The notes beneath the pieces were generated by a model. It saw only the letters and a program-made list of their open reading frames with translations. It was not told the DNA's origin and did no database searches. The translations under genes were made by a program, and so were the position numbers. Of a stretch of DNA of 64,000 bases, positions 17,451 through 26,446 are shown one piece after another. The stretch comes from Aquisalibacillus elongatus (GTDB taxonomy: Bacteria; Bacillota; Bacilli; Bacillales; Alkalibacillaceae): contig NZ_RKRF01000007.1 of the NCBI RefSeq assembly GCF_003843875.1, forward strand, positions 806,001 to 870,000. Reading direction: 5' to 3'. Numbering within the stretch: the first letter of the stretch is position 1; every line of letters begins with the position of its first letter.

Positions 17451-18365
17451 TCATCCTCTTTCATAATTAGGCGTTAAATTTTGCTGCGTCGGCATCGGAT
17501 CGACTCCAGTATTCTCACTATCGTACCAGTTAAAGAACACTCTAGCTAATACACCACCATAAATAACTTCTTGCAATACTTTCATAATAATCCCTGCTGC
17601 CTGCTGGTCATAAACTAAAGGCATGTTTAAGAACAATTGAGGACCACCTAAATCGATTCCTTGCAATACATCTATGGGTACACATAGTGCCATTGCTTGC
17701 ATGAACGCATCCGGTTCTGAATAAGTCGCATATAATGGGTCATTAGCAAAAATAATTAAGGCACAAGCTGGTGTAATCAGCATGCCGTTTGCAAAAACGT
17801 ACATGATTTTGTATAACGGCTTCAACGTATCTTGCTCTTTTATTGGCGTAAGAAGTGGCCACCACATACAAAATGCGGCAAATAAAATGAACAATGTAAT
17901 CGACCAGTGTATCAAGTTATTCGTTTTTGAAAAATCCAAAATAACAGGTAAATGATAAAGTGAAAAAACAGTATTAAAGAACAATATAGCAATTAGTGGT
18001 TTTGTCAATATATTTAACACATGTTTTATTCCACTTATATCGAAAATTTTCCTCCACCAAACTTCTGGTAAACCACGAATAATCAAAATTGGTACCATTA
18101 GATAGAAGACAGCCATTTGCACCATATGAGCCATTAATACAATATGAGATAATAAGTATAATGGCGATCCTTTAACAGCATAAAACAGTATTAGCGCTGT
18201 ATAAACGCTGACTTTTTGTTTGCGTGTTGTCGTTTCTTCTAACCCTGCTTTATGCTTTAATGGTCCAGTAAATAAATAATATAATAATCCTAAAATAATC
18301 GTTATAACTATAATATCTGGATTCCACAACGCTTCGAGTCCAAATATTTGAATTTTATCCCACAT
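17451..18365 (-). CDS. ctaG: Cytochrome c oxidase assembly factor CtaG (caa3 type)
   Basis: A 304-residue polytopic membrane protein of the caa3_CtaG family, needed for active caa3 oxidase and possibly for copper delivery. Seen: about seven hydrophobic helices, LYLLSHIVLMAHMVQMAVFYLM and IHWSITLFILFAAFCMWWPLL with the conserved histidines and tryptophans, and DPLYATYSEPDAFMQAM in a loop. ATG with AGGTGATATAAC upstream. In B. subtilis it follows ctaF directly; here the oligopeptide operon and a hydrolase have come between them. Confidence 0.93.
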   Translation of the reverse strand: MWDKIQIFGLEALWNPDIIVITIILGLLYYLFTGPLKHKAGLEETTTRKQKVSVYTALILFYAVKGSPLYLLSHIVLMAHMVQMAVFYLMVPILIIRGLPEVWWRKIFDISGIKHVLNILTKPLIAILFFNTVFSLYHLPVILDFSKTNNLIHWSITLFILFAAFCMWWPLLTPIKEQDTLKPLYKIMYVFANGMLITPACALIIFANDPLYATYSEPDAFMQAMALCVPIDVLQGIDLGGPQLFLNMPLVYDQQAAGIIMKVLQEVIYGGVLARVFFNWYDSENTGVDPMPTQQNLTPNYERG

Positions 18366-18672
18366 GTTATATCACCTCATAGGTCCTCTACTTCACACCA
18401 TTCAGTATACACCAATCGACCAATGAACTCGACTAATTCTGCCCTTCGTTAATAAAATTGTTGAAATTAAAGACACACATTTATCACACTATTCATATCA
18501 AATTTTAACTTTTATATCTTCTTAAATACAACCTATAATAATTTTACCAATTTTAACAATGTCGTGGTTTTGTCACACAATACATAGGCAAAAATGGTAT
18601 AATGGCGTAGGTGTCATTTGTTGTAATCGATTTTACAGCAATTTAAGAGAAAGATAACGAGGCGGGAAGTAT
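18366..18672 (+). promoter_or_regulatory. Divergent intergenic region with an extended -10 promoter
   Basis: This 307-bp AT-rich gap separates ctaG (minus) from the hydrolase (plus). The clearest signal is an extended -10, TGGTATAAT with TATAAT at 18598-18603, about 70 nt before the hydrolase start. No good -35 lies at 16-18 bp. I see no other hairpin, ORF or repeat in the gap. Confidence 0.5.
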
Positions 18673-19470
18673 ATGTTAGACTATAAAATTCATAATTATA
18701 TAGATGGACAAGATGAACTAGTATTAATTCATGGACTAGGTGGTAATTCAAATATTTTTTACAAACAGTTAAAATCGTTTAAACGACATTATAACGTCAT
18801 TACTGTTGAGTTACCCGGGCATGGTAATTCACCTGATATAAATAGTTACACAGAAGATTTCTCTTCACAACTAGCAGCTCAGGAAGTAATTAAAACCTTA
18901 GACTCCATCGGTATTCATAAAGCTCATTTTGTTGGTGTATCATTAGGTACTATTATCATCCACGATATTTTAAAGTCCGCACCCGAGAAAGTTCAAAGTG
19001 CTATATTAGCAGGGACGGTAACAAGGTTTACTCCCTTTTCTAAGTTTTTACTAGCTCTAGGAACTATGGTTAAAGACTTTACACCTTATATGTGGATTTA
19101 TCGATTGTTCGCTCGAATTATGATGCCAAGATCAAACCATAAAGAATCAAGATTGACCTTTGTCAAAGAAGCTATGAAAATGAAAAGGACAAATTTTCTA
19201 GGTTGGTATGACCTTTGTCATAAAATAGAAAAAAGTATAGAGCATGTTCATCATTTCGCACCAGACACACCTAAGCTCTATGTATCAGGAAACGAAGACC
19301 ATTTGTTCTTAAACCCGTTAACTAAGGATATAAAAAAAGACCTTAACGCAAAGTTAGTTGTAATCAATAGCTGCGGTCATGTTTGCAATATAGAAAAAGC
19401 AAAACAATTTAATGAGATTTCCTTAGAGTTTTTATCTGAACAGCAAAGTGTTCTCAGTCAAGCAAACTAA
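18673..19470 (+). CDS. Alpha/beta fold hydrolase
   Basis: A 265-residue hydrolase of the alpha/beta fold. Seen: oxyanion loop IHGLGGNSNIF at about residues 19-29, nucleophile elbow GVSLGT at about 97-102, the acid in SGNEDHLFLN at about 218-227 and the catalytic His in NSCGHVCNIEKAKQFNE at about 235-251. The triad is complete, so esterase or lactonase-like activity is likely; the substrate is unknown. ATG preceded by GAGGCGGG. It has its own promoter and terminator and is part of the segment inserted between ctaG and ctaF. Confidence 0.88.
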   Translation: MLDYKIHNYIDGQDELVLIHGLGGNSNIFYKQLKSFKRHYNVITVELPGHGNSPDINSYTEDFSSQLAAQEVIKTLDSIGIHKAHFVGVSLGTIIIHDILKSAPEKVQSAILAGTVTRFTPFSKFLLALGTMVKDFTPYMWIYRLFARIMMPRSNHKESRLTFVKEAMKMKRTNFLGWYDLCHKIEKSIEHVHHFAPDTPKLYVSGNEDHLFLNPLTKDIKKDLNAKLVVINSCGHVCNIEKAKQFNEISLEFLSEQQSVLSQAN

Positions 19471-19507
19471 AACAGCAATCAGGTCATTCCCTGATTGCTG
19501 TTTTTTG
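19470..19507. terminator. Bidirectional terminator between the hydrolase and the oligopeptide operon
   Basis: A 13-bp stem AACAGCAATCAGG/CCTGATTGCTGTT with a 5-nt loop and a T-run after it; the A-run before it is short. Confidence 0.88.
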
Positions 19508-19509
19508 TA

Positions 19510-20427
19510 CTAATTCTTCATCCTTGGGTCTAATGCATCTCTTAAACCATCACCTATCAAGTTAAATCCTAGTACGACTAGCATGATGCTCACCCCAGGG
19601 AATATAAGTGTCCATGGGGCCAACTGAATATAAGCCTGTGAATCCGACAACATTTTACCCCATTCAGGATCTGGCTCACTTGCGCCTAATCCTAAAAATC
19701 CTAACGCAGCTGCTTCAAGAATAGCTGTACCAAACCCTAATGTAGCTTGAACTATAATTGGCGCAAGACTATTTGGCAATATATGATGGAAGATTATTCT
19801 TCCATGTTTTAACCCTTGAGCTTTCGCGGCTAAAATGTATTCCTCTTCCCTAAGACTAATTACTTTCGAGCGGACTAGTCGGCCAAATATTGGAATATTA
19901 ATAATTGATATTGCGATTAACGCATTTTGTAATGACGACCCTAATATTGCAACAACAGCGATGGCCAATAGAATACTTGGGAACGCTAATAAAATATCAA
20001 AGATACGAGAAATCAACATATCTACCCATTTACCAAAATAACCTGCTATTATACCTAGCAAACTACCAAATACTAAAGCTCCGACGATGGCAAAAAATCC
20101 AACAGCTAGTGATATTCTAGCCCCATAGGCAATTCTAGTGAAAATATCTCGCCCTAGATCATCTGTACCTAGCCAATATTGACTATTGGGTGGTGTTAGA
20201 CGATCTGTTAACATTTGCTCCTTATAAGTAAAATCAGTCAAGAAAGGAGCTAAAATCCCCATCATCAAAAATATAAAGATGATAATAAAACCTGTTATAG
20301 CCAAGCGATTTCGCCTTAACTGTTTAAAGGCATCCTTCCAAGGGGAAATGGCTTTAGTTTGCTTGTCATTTTGATTTAATGGTTCTTGTTCATTTGATAA
20401 TTCAGGTTTATGTTCTGTCTTCACCAT
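19510..20427 (-). CDS. Oligopeptide/dipeptide ABC transporter permease (DppC/OppC type)
   Basis: A 305-residue inner-membrane permease. Seen: a cytoplasmic N-terminal extension of about 35 residues, a first helix RLAITGFIIIFIFLMMGIL, LTPPNSQYWLGTDDLGRDIF typical of the OppC N-terminal domain, and the coupling motif EEYILAAKAQGLKHGRIIFHH at about residues 196-216 (the EAA loop) that contacts the ATPases. Last gene of a five-gene minus-strand operon; starts 9 nt after the DppB-type gene, with a GGGGGG ribosome binding site. Confidence 0.93.
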   Translation of the reverse strand: MVKTEHKPELSNEQEPLNQNDKQTKAISPWKDAFKQLRRNRLAITGFIIIFIFLMMGILAPFLTDFTYKEQMLTDRLTPPNSQYWLGTDDLGRDIFTRIAYGARISLAVGFFAIVGALVFGSLLGIIAGYFGKWVDMLISRIFDILLAFPSILLAIAVVAILGSSLQNALIAISIINIPIFGRLVRSKVISLREEEYILAAKAQGLKHGRIIFHHILPNSLAPIIVQATLGFGTAILEAAALGFLGLGASEPDPEWGKMLSDSQAYIQLAPWTLIFPGVSIMLVVLGFNLIGDGLRDALDPRMKN

Positions 20428-20436
20428 TATTCCCCC

Positions 20437-21438
20437 CTAATATTTAATCCTTGGATCGATATAAGCATAAAGTAGATCCACTATTAAGTTAATCATGACG
20501 AATATAAATGCTATAACTAAAATACCGGATTGGATAACTGGATAATCTCTAAATGTTATGGCGTCATAGACATAGCGTCCAATACCAGGCCAGCTAAAAA
20601 TTGTTTCAGTTAGTATAGCACCGCCTAATAGTACGCCTGTTTGTAAACCGATTACAGTCAGAACAGGTATCGTTGCATTTCTTAAAGCGTGTTTATAAAT
20701 AACAATTATCTGACCTGAACCTTTAGCACGAATAGTTCTAATGTAATCTGATTTCATTACTTCTAACATACTTGACCTTGTCATTCTCGCAATAATCGCC
20801 ATTGGAATGGTTCCTAATGCAACACTTGGAAGGACTAAGTGTTTAAGTGTCGTCACAAGTCGCTCCATATCACCGTGTAAGATTGAGTCTATGACAAAGA
20901 AATGCGTAATAGGTTCAATTGGATCACGACTACTCTCCCGTCCACCAGACGGAAGCCATCCTAACTCTTGAGCAAAGAACCATTTTTCCATAAGTGCTAA
21001 CCAAAACACAGGCATCGAGACACCAATTAAAGCAACAACCATCGCTAAAATATCGAACCAAGAGTTTTGCTTCCACGCACTAACAATCCCTGCATTAACC
21101 CCCACGATAATTGCAAATAACATCGCGAAAAAAGTTAATTCAGCAGTAGCTGCAAGCTTAGGCCCAATTTCGGAAACAACCTCTGATTTTGTTTTTAATG
21201 ATGTTCCAAGATCACCTTGTAATAAATCCGTCAAATAAATCCAATACTGTTTGACATATGGCTCATTGATCCCCATTGTTTCTTCAAGATTCTGAATTTG
21301 TTGATCAGTTGCTGATTCACCCAGTATTACTTGCGCTGGGTTCCCCGGTATTAAATGGACAATGGAGAATGTTATGATGGTCATCCCTAAAAGTACTGGT
21401 ATTAAGATTAATAATCGCCGGACTGTGTATGAAAGCAT
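20437..21438 (-). CDS. Oligopeptide/dipeptide ABC transporter permease (DppB/OppB type)
   Basis: A 333-residue permease with the standard N-terminus MLSYTVRRLLILIPVLLGMT, the LIPGNPAQVILGE loop, and the EAA coupling segment MKSDYIRTIRAKGSGQIIVIYKH shortened in the usual place. Six helices are visible. It pairs with the DppC-type gene downstream. The 84-nt gap from the substrate-binding protein gene contains no terminator, so co-transcription is expected. Confidence 0.93.
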   Translation of the reverse strand: MLSYTVRRLLILIPVLLGMTIITFSIVHLIPGNPAQVILGESATDQQIQNLEETMGINEPYVKQYWIYLTDLLQGDLGTSLKTKSEVVSEIGPKLAATAELTFFAMLFAIIVGVNAGIVSAWKQNSWFDILAMVVALIGVSMPVFWLALMEKWFFAQELGWLPSGGRESSRDPIEPITHFFVIDSILHGDMERLVTTLKHLVLPSVALGTIPMAIIARMTRSSMLEVMKSDYIRTIRAKGSGQIIVIYKHALRNATIPVLTVIGLQTGVLLGGAILTETIFSWPGIGRYVYDAITFRDYPVIQSGILVIAFIFVMINLIVDLLYAYIDPRIKY

Positions 21439-21522
21439 GGTTTCACCCCAATTTTATGTACAATCAAATGATAATAAATTTTAAGAAGGTAGTAGAGGTT
21501 AATCTACTACCCTCTTTATGGT

Positions 21523-23207
21523 TTATTGTTCTAGTTCTACTTCAGCTAAGGATTCACTTGTTGATGGATGCGGAACATAGTTTTTAACATAGTCAGCAGC
21601 AGCTAACACTGGACGTGAATGAACTAAAGTTACCATTGGTGAATCCTCAAGAATCAACGCTTGAGCTTCCTTATAAAGGCTAGCACGTTCTTCTTGATCA
21701 ACAGATACTTTAGCAGCATCTAGTAATTCATCGACCTCAGAATTTTTATAGAACGTACGGTTACTACTTCCGGCATTATCACCATGTAATAAACTGCTTA
21801 AGAAATAATCCGGATCACCATTTGTACCTGACCAACCAAGCATGAACATTTCTTGTTCACCATTTGCGGTCTTCTCTAAATAAGGCGCCCATTCTTCTCG
21901 AACAATATTTACTTCAATTCCGATTTGAGATAAATCCTCTTGAATAATGGAAGCCACTGTCTCTGGATCTGGCATATATGGACGGGCTACAGGCATAGTC
22001 CATAAATCAATTTGGAATCCGTCTTCATATCCAGCTTCAGCTAATAACTCTTGAGCTTGTTCTAAATCATACTCATAACCTTCAATTTCATCGTTGTAAC
22101 CTAAGTAACTAGGTGGTACTGGGTTTTAGCTGGAACAGCATACCCGTTATAAAGTGCGTCTGCGATTGCTTGACGGTCCACAGCATGATTAATAGCTTGA
22201 CGGACTAATTTGTCATCTAACGGTTCAACTTCATTATTAAAACCTAGATAGCCAAAGTTGTTTTCTGCACGTGTTAAAAGTTCAACACCGTCTTCTGATT
22301 CCACAATATCTGCATCGTCAGGGTTTAAGCCGTCCATGATGTCAACTTCGCCAGAATTAAGAGCAATTAGACGAGACGAGTTATCTGGTATAACTTCAAA
22401 AATAACTCGATCTAGTTTTGGAAGACCTTCTTTCCAGTAATTTTCATTCTTTTCTAATACAATACTTTCATCTCTAGTCCAGCTTTCAAATTCAAATGGT
22501 CCAGTTCCTACAGGTTTCTCATTAATGGCAGGACCATGTTCTTCAAGAGCAGCTGGAGACGTGATTGCAAAATAACTCATCGCCATGTTCTGAAGGAAGA
22601 AACCTAATGGTTGTTTTAAAACAAATTCGATTTCATAATCACCATTCACATTAATCTCTTCAATAACGTGCCCTTCGTCACCTTTGAAACCACCAAACAT
22701 TGTTCCATACATGGAGTAACTATAACCTTCGTCTGTAAATGCATATTCATGTTCAGGGTCTGACCAACGCTCAAAGTTTGTTTTTACAGCTTCAGCGTTG
22801 AAGTCAGTGCCATCATGGAATGTCACACCTTCTTCTAGATAGAAAGTATAAGATAAACCATCATCACTAACATCCCAATCATGTGCTAGACCAGGTTTAA
22901 GCTCGAAACTTTCTTTCTCGAAATCTAATAAACTCTCATAAATTTGCTTCGTTACACGAGAAGATTCCCCATCCGTTGTACTACCAAAGTCAAGACTTTC
23001 TGAGTCTCCACCTCGAGCATATACTAGGACTTGTTCACCTTCTTCTTCAGTATCTGCATCATCCTCTGAATCGTTGTTATCATCTGATTGTTGTTCTTGA
23101 TCGTCATCTGAATTGTCATCAGAATCTGATGAGTCATCAGAATTACAAGCGGCTAATACTAACGTAAAAGCTAGTAATAGCATTAACAGAAACGAAAACT
23201 TTTTCAT
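21523..23207 (-). pseudogene. Frameshifted oligopeptide-binding lipoprotein gene (SBP family 5)
   Basis: The N-terminal frame (23207 to 22101) encodes a lipoprotein: signal LLLAFTLVLAAC with the lipid-accepting Cys at 21, a linker of about 35 mostly Asp/Glu/Ser residues, then a family 5 solute-binding fold (YTFYLEEGVTFHDGTDFNAE). It runs out of frame near 22120-22127. The rest of the fold continues in the -1 frame through PPSYLGYNDEIEGYEYDLEQ and MPVARPYMPDPETVAS to 21523. Adding one base in the GGG-TTTT stretch (plus strand) would restore about 561 residues. This is either a recent mutation or a sequencing error; both halves keep full family similarity. Confidence 0.85.
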
Positions 23208-23258
23208 TCCTTTACCCCCTAAAATTTTTTAATTTATAGATAACAAATTGTTGGCTCA

Positions 23259-24227
23259 TCATTCATACAAATGACAAGCAACAAAATGTTGATCTTCTAT
23301 TTCTCGAAACTCTGGTTTAACTTCTTTACAAACATCCATCGCCATCGGACACCTCGTGTGGAATGGACAACCAGAAGGTGGGTTTGAAGGGCTCGGAACA
23401 TCACCCTCTAAAATTACCCTGTCTACTTCATAGTCCGGGTCCGCCACAGGCACAGCCGATAATAAGGCTTGAGTATATGGATGCTTAGGAGATTCATAGA
23501 GTTGATCCTTTGTCGTTAATTCTACTAATCCCCCTAAATACATTACGCCAACACGATCGCTAATATGTTTAACAACGCTTAAGTCATGAGCGATAAAAAT
23601 ATAGGTTAAGTGATATTTATCTCTTAGCTCTTCCATCAAATTAAGAATTTGAGATTGAACCGATACATCTAGTGCTGATACAGGTTCGTCACAAACGATT
23701 AATTTCGGATTATTAGCTAACGCTCGAGCAATTCCAATACGTTGTCTTTGTCCGCCACTAAATTGGTGCGGATATCTTGAGGCGTGATCAGCTTCTAACC
23801 CAACAACTTCCAATAATTCTTTTACTCTCTCTTTTTGTTCTTTGCTGGATTCAACGCCATGTGTTATTAACGGTTCACTTATTATCTTCTCAACTGTATG
23901 CCTTGGGTTTAATGAAGCATATGGATCTTGAAATACAATTTGCATATCTTTACGTAAACGTCTCATCTGCTCTTTAGATAAATCAAGAATGTTTTCGTCC
24001 TCAAAGATGACCTCACCATCTGTCGGTTCTACTAACCTAAGTAAGGCTTTTCCAGTAGTTGACTTACCACAACCAGATTCACCTACTAAGCCTAATATTT
24101 CCCCTCTGTTTACGGTAAATGACACATCATCAACAGCTTTTACGTCACCTACTTTTTTCCCGAACACTCCGCCTCGTATATCAAAATATTTTTTTAAGCC
24201 TTTAACTTCTAGTATTGGTGTCGACAA
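23259..24227 (-). CDS. Oligopeptide/dipeptide ABC transporter ATPase (DppF/OppF type)
   Basis: A 322-residue ATPase. Seen: Walker [21 protein letters not shown] at about residues 46-65, signature [17 protein letters not shown] at about 157-173, Walker [17 protein letters not shown], and the C-terminal oligopeptide extension [15 protein letters not shown] with clustered cysteines, which in relatives can bind an iron-sulfur cluster. Start is TTG with AAGGAGGT 8 nt upstream. It overlaps the preceding ATPase gene by 26 nt, so the two are translationally coupled. Confidence 0.95.
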   Translation of the reverse strand: MSTPILEVKGLKKYFDIRGGVFGKKVGDVKAVDDVSFTVNRGEILGLVGESGCGKSTTGKALLRLVEPTDGEVIFEDENILDLSKEQMRRLRKDMQIVFQDPYASLNPRHTVEKIISEPLITHGVESSKEQKERVKELLEVVGLEADHASRYPHQFSGGQRQRIGIARALANNPKLIVCDEPVSALDVSVQSQILNLMEELRDKYHLTYIFIAHDLSVVKHISDRVGVMYLGGLVELTTKDQLYESPKHPYTQALLSAVPVADPDYEVDRVILEGDVPSPSNPPSGCPFHTRCPMAMDVCKEVKPEFREIEDQHFVACHLYE

Positions 24228-25215
24228 ATTCGCCTACCTCCTTCTCTTCATCGTGTAAGAAACATCTACTTTTGCGTTGGTGGTTTAGTTCATATAGATC
24301 AGGATTTTCGTTAAAACACCTGTCAAATGCGAATTCACATCTAGAAGCAAACCGACAACCAACATACTCTGTTGAAGGTTTCATAACAGTTCCTGGTATG
24401 GAATACAACTTTTGTTCCTTTTTATAAAGATTCGGAAGTGATCGAATGAGACCTTTAGTGTAAGGGTGCTGAGGGTCTTTAATAATTTCCCTAACTGTTC
24501 CCTCTTCAACGACTTGACCCGAGTACATAACGACGACGCGATCACACATTTCAGAAACAACACCTAAATCGTGTGTAATTAACAGAATCGATGTCCCTTG
24601 CTCTTGATTTAAATTTCTCATTAAATCTAATATTTGAGCTTGAATCGTAACATCTAGCGCAGTTGTCGGCTCATCTGCTATTAAGACTTCAGGATTTAAC
24701 GACATGGACATCGCAATCATAACTCTCTGTCTCATGCCACCAGACAATTGATGTGGATATTCATCTACAATTTCATCTGCCCTCGGAATACCAACTAACT
24801 CAAGCATATGTATAGCTCTTTGACGTGCTTGTTTCTTTGAAATTTTTTGGTGAAATCGAATAGCTTCAATAAGCTGATTACCGATTGTAAATACAGGGTC
24901 CAATGAAGTCATTGGCTCTTGGAAAATCATAGAAATCTCATTACCTCGAATTTTCCTCATTCGTTTTTCACTAGCATTAGCTAAATTTTCACCTTTAAAC
25001 AGTATTTCTCCTCCAACAATTTTGCCTGGTGGATTTGGAATCAATTGCATAACTGATAGTGACGTAACACTTTTTCCTGAACCAGATTCCCCAACTACTC
25101 CAACGACTTCACCTTTTTTTAGATCAAAGCTAACACCATCAACAGCTGGAATCTCACCGTTATCTGTAAAAAAGTGGGTATGTAAATCTTTTAATTCTAG
25201 TACAATGTTATCCAT
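24202..25215 (-). CDS. Oligopeptide/dipeptide ABC transporter ATPase (DppD/OppD type)
   Basis: A 337-residue ATPase, first gene of the operon. Seen: Walker [21 protein letters not shown], signature [20 protein letters not shown], Walker [17 protein letters not shown], and C-terminal [15 protein letters not shown], the cysteine-bearing OppD tail. It acts with the DppF-type partner to drive uptake. A sigma-A promoter with overlapping candidate CodY boxes lies about 60 nt upstream, consistent with control by amino-acid supply. Confidence 0.95.
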   Translation of the reverse strand: MDNIVLELKDLHTHFFTDNGEIPAVDGVSFDLKKGEVVGVVGESGSGKSVTSLSVMQLIPNPPGKIVGGEILFKGENLANASEKRMRKIRGNEISMIFQEPMTSLDPVFTIGNQLIEAIRFHQKISKKQARQRAIHMLELVGIPRADEIVDEYPHQLSGGMRQRVMIAMSMSLNPEVLIADEPTTALDVTIQAQILDLMRNLNQEQGTSILLITHDLGVVSEMCDRVVVMYSGQVVEEGTVREIIKDPQHPYTKGLIRSLPNLYKKEQKLYSIPGTVMKPSTEYVGCRFASRCEFAFDRCFNENPDLYELNHQRKSRCFLHDEEKEVGEFVDTNTRS

Positions 25216-25249
25216 TTAAGTAACCCCATTCCAAAAACATAATATTAGT

Positions 25250-25288
25250 AATTTTCAGAACTATGTGTAAAATACTATACTGAAAATT
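25250..25288 (-). promoter_or_regulatory. Two candidate CodY boxes at the oligopeptide operon promoter
   Basis: The 15-mers at 25250-25264 (AATTTTCAGAACTAT) and 25274-25288 (minus strand AATTTTCAGTATAGT) each match 12 of 15 positions of the CodY consensus AATTTTCWGAAAATT. They form a 9-bp inverted repeat (AATTTTCAG...CTGAAAATT). One covers the -10 and the other lies just downstream of the expected start of transcription. Confidence 0.55.
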
Positions 25289-25302
25289 GCTTTAATAATC
25301 AA
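25274..25302 (-). promoter_or_regulatory. Sigma-A promoter of the oligopeptide ABC operon
   Basis: On the minus strand TTGATT (25302-25297) and TATAGT (25279-25274) are separated by 17 bp, about 60 nt upstream of the first ATPase gene. Confidence 0.65.
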
Positions 25303-25461
25303 GTATATATAAAAACTTTAGAACTATTATAACTATTAAGTTAGATATTATAGGTATTATGTCCTAATAAAATGGAAGAGTTTAAGTGGTTAATTCAAAA
25401 ATAATTCTAAAACACTGTTGAAGTGAAATAATACAAAGGGAAGTTATTCAGTGGATTAAAA

Positions 25462-25495
25462 AAAAGCAAGCACACTAAAGTGTGCTTGCTTTTGC
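25462..25495. terminator. Terminator of the ctaBCDEF operon
   Basis: A near-perfect hairpin, AAAAGCAAGCACAC with GTGTGCTTGCTTTT, loop TAAA, followed on the minus strand by a long T-run. Confidence 0.9.
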
Positions 25496-25498
25496 AAC

Positions 25499-25822
25499 TT
25501 ACCACCATACAATTGTCGTTAAAGCTAGAACTGTTAATACAGCTGCAAAAATACCTGAGTAGATCATTAAAGCTGGCATCTCATGACCTTCTTGGTTCAT
25601 GTGCATGAAGTAGTATAACTGAAATAGTACTTGTACGGCAGCTAAGACGATAATAATAGGAATTGTGAACATTGGGCTAACTTCAGCCAGAACCAAACCA
25701 AATGCAATTAATGTAAATGCAATCATCATGGCAAAAGTTAGGACGTGATGTTTCATTTCTTCTTTATGCTTTTTTCTGTAGAACTGCTGTTTTTCGTTTG
25801 TGGAATTGGTGTTGTCTGTCAT
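25499..25822 (-). CDS. ctaF: Cytochrome c oxidase subunit IVB
   Basis: A 107-residue subunit of the caa3 oxidase with three transmembrane helices: about residues 25-46, 51-71 and 80-104 (LMIYSGIFAAVLTVLALTTI). The LYYFMHMNQEG loop is the family's conserved feature. Short and hydrophobic as usual. It is 3 nt after ctaE and ends at the operon terminator. GGTGGGCTAAGAA precedes the ATG. Confidence 0.93.
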   Translation of the reverse strand: MTDNTNSTNEKQQFYRKKHKEEMKHHVLTFAMMIAFTLIAFGLVLAEVSPMFTIPIIIVLAAVQVLFQLYYFMHMNQEGHEMPALMIYSGIFAAVLTVLALTTIVWW

Positions 25823-25825
25823 TTC

Positions 25826-26446
25826 TTAGCCCACCTTTCCCATTAGATATACTACTGTGAAAATGAATACCCACACAACGTCAATGAAGTGCCAGTATAA
25901 ACTAGCAATATAAAACTTCGGTGCGTTGTAAAGGTTAACTCCACGTTTAGCATTACGGATCATTAGACCAATGATCCAAACTAAACCAAATGCAACGTGA
26001 GCTCCGTGGAATCCAACGAGTGTATAGAAGGCTGATGAGAAAGCCGATGTTGAATAACCAAACTCATAATGATTTACGTAATGATAGAACTCATAAATTT
26101 CAAAGCCTAGGAACACAAAACCTAATGCTACTGTAATACCTAGCCAAAGTTGCATTTTCTTAGGATCATTATTCTTCATATGGTACATCGCATAAACACT
26201 AGTTAATGAACTAGTTAAAAGTACCATAGTCATAATAAATACAAGTTCTAACCCGAAAACTTCATTGGCAGCTGGACCTTCAGCTGTTGAATTTCTTAGA
26301 GCAAGAAACGTACCGAATAAACTTGCGAATAATACTGTTTCTCCACCAAGGAAAAACCAAAAACCCATAAATTTGTTGCGACCTTCAAGGGTGGCTCTTT
26401 CTGGGTTTTGCGGTAAGTTAGTTGATTTAAGCATATCATCAGCCAT
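25826..26446 (-). CDS. ctaE: Cytochrome c oxidase subunit III
   Basis: A 206-residue membrane subunit with five helices. Seen: NKFMGFWFFLGGETVLFASL at the N-terminus, FYTLVGFHGAHVAFGLVWII at about 144-163 and the C-terminal LYWHFIDVVWVFIFTVVYL, both standard for subunit III. The frame extends to 26467, but GAGGGGG lies 9 nt before the ATG at 26446, so I start there (MADDMLKSTN); this overlaps the last codons of ctaD by 8 nt and suggests translational coupling. Confidence 0.95.
   Translation of the reverse strand: MADDMLKSTNLPQNPERATLEGRNKFMGFWFFLGGETVLFASLFGTFLALRNSTAEGPAANEVFGLELVFIMTMVLLTSSLTSVYAMYHMKNNDPKKMQLWLGITVALGFVFLGFEIYEFYHYVNHYEFGYSTSAFSSAFYTLVGFHGAHVAFGLVWIIGLMIRNAKRGVNLYNAPKFYIASLYWHFIDVVWVFIFTVVYLMGKVG

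Noticed and set aside
22101-22140. Programmed -1 ribosomal frameshift in the binding protein gene
   Set aside because: The shift region reads T-AAA-ACC in the zero frame, which does not allow tRNA re-pairing at a standard X-XXY-YYZ site, and no strong downstream stem was seen. Mutation or sequencing error is simpler.
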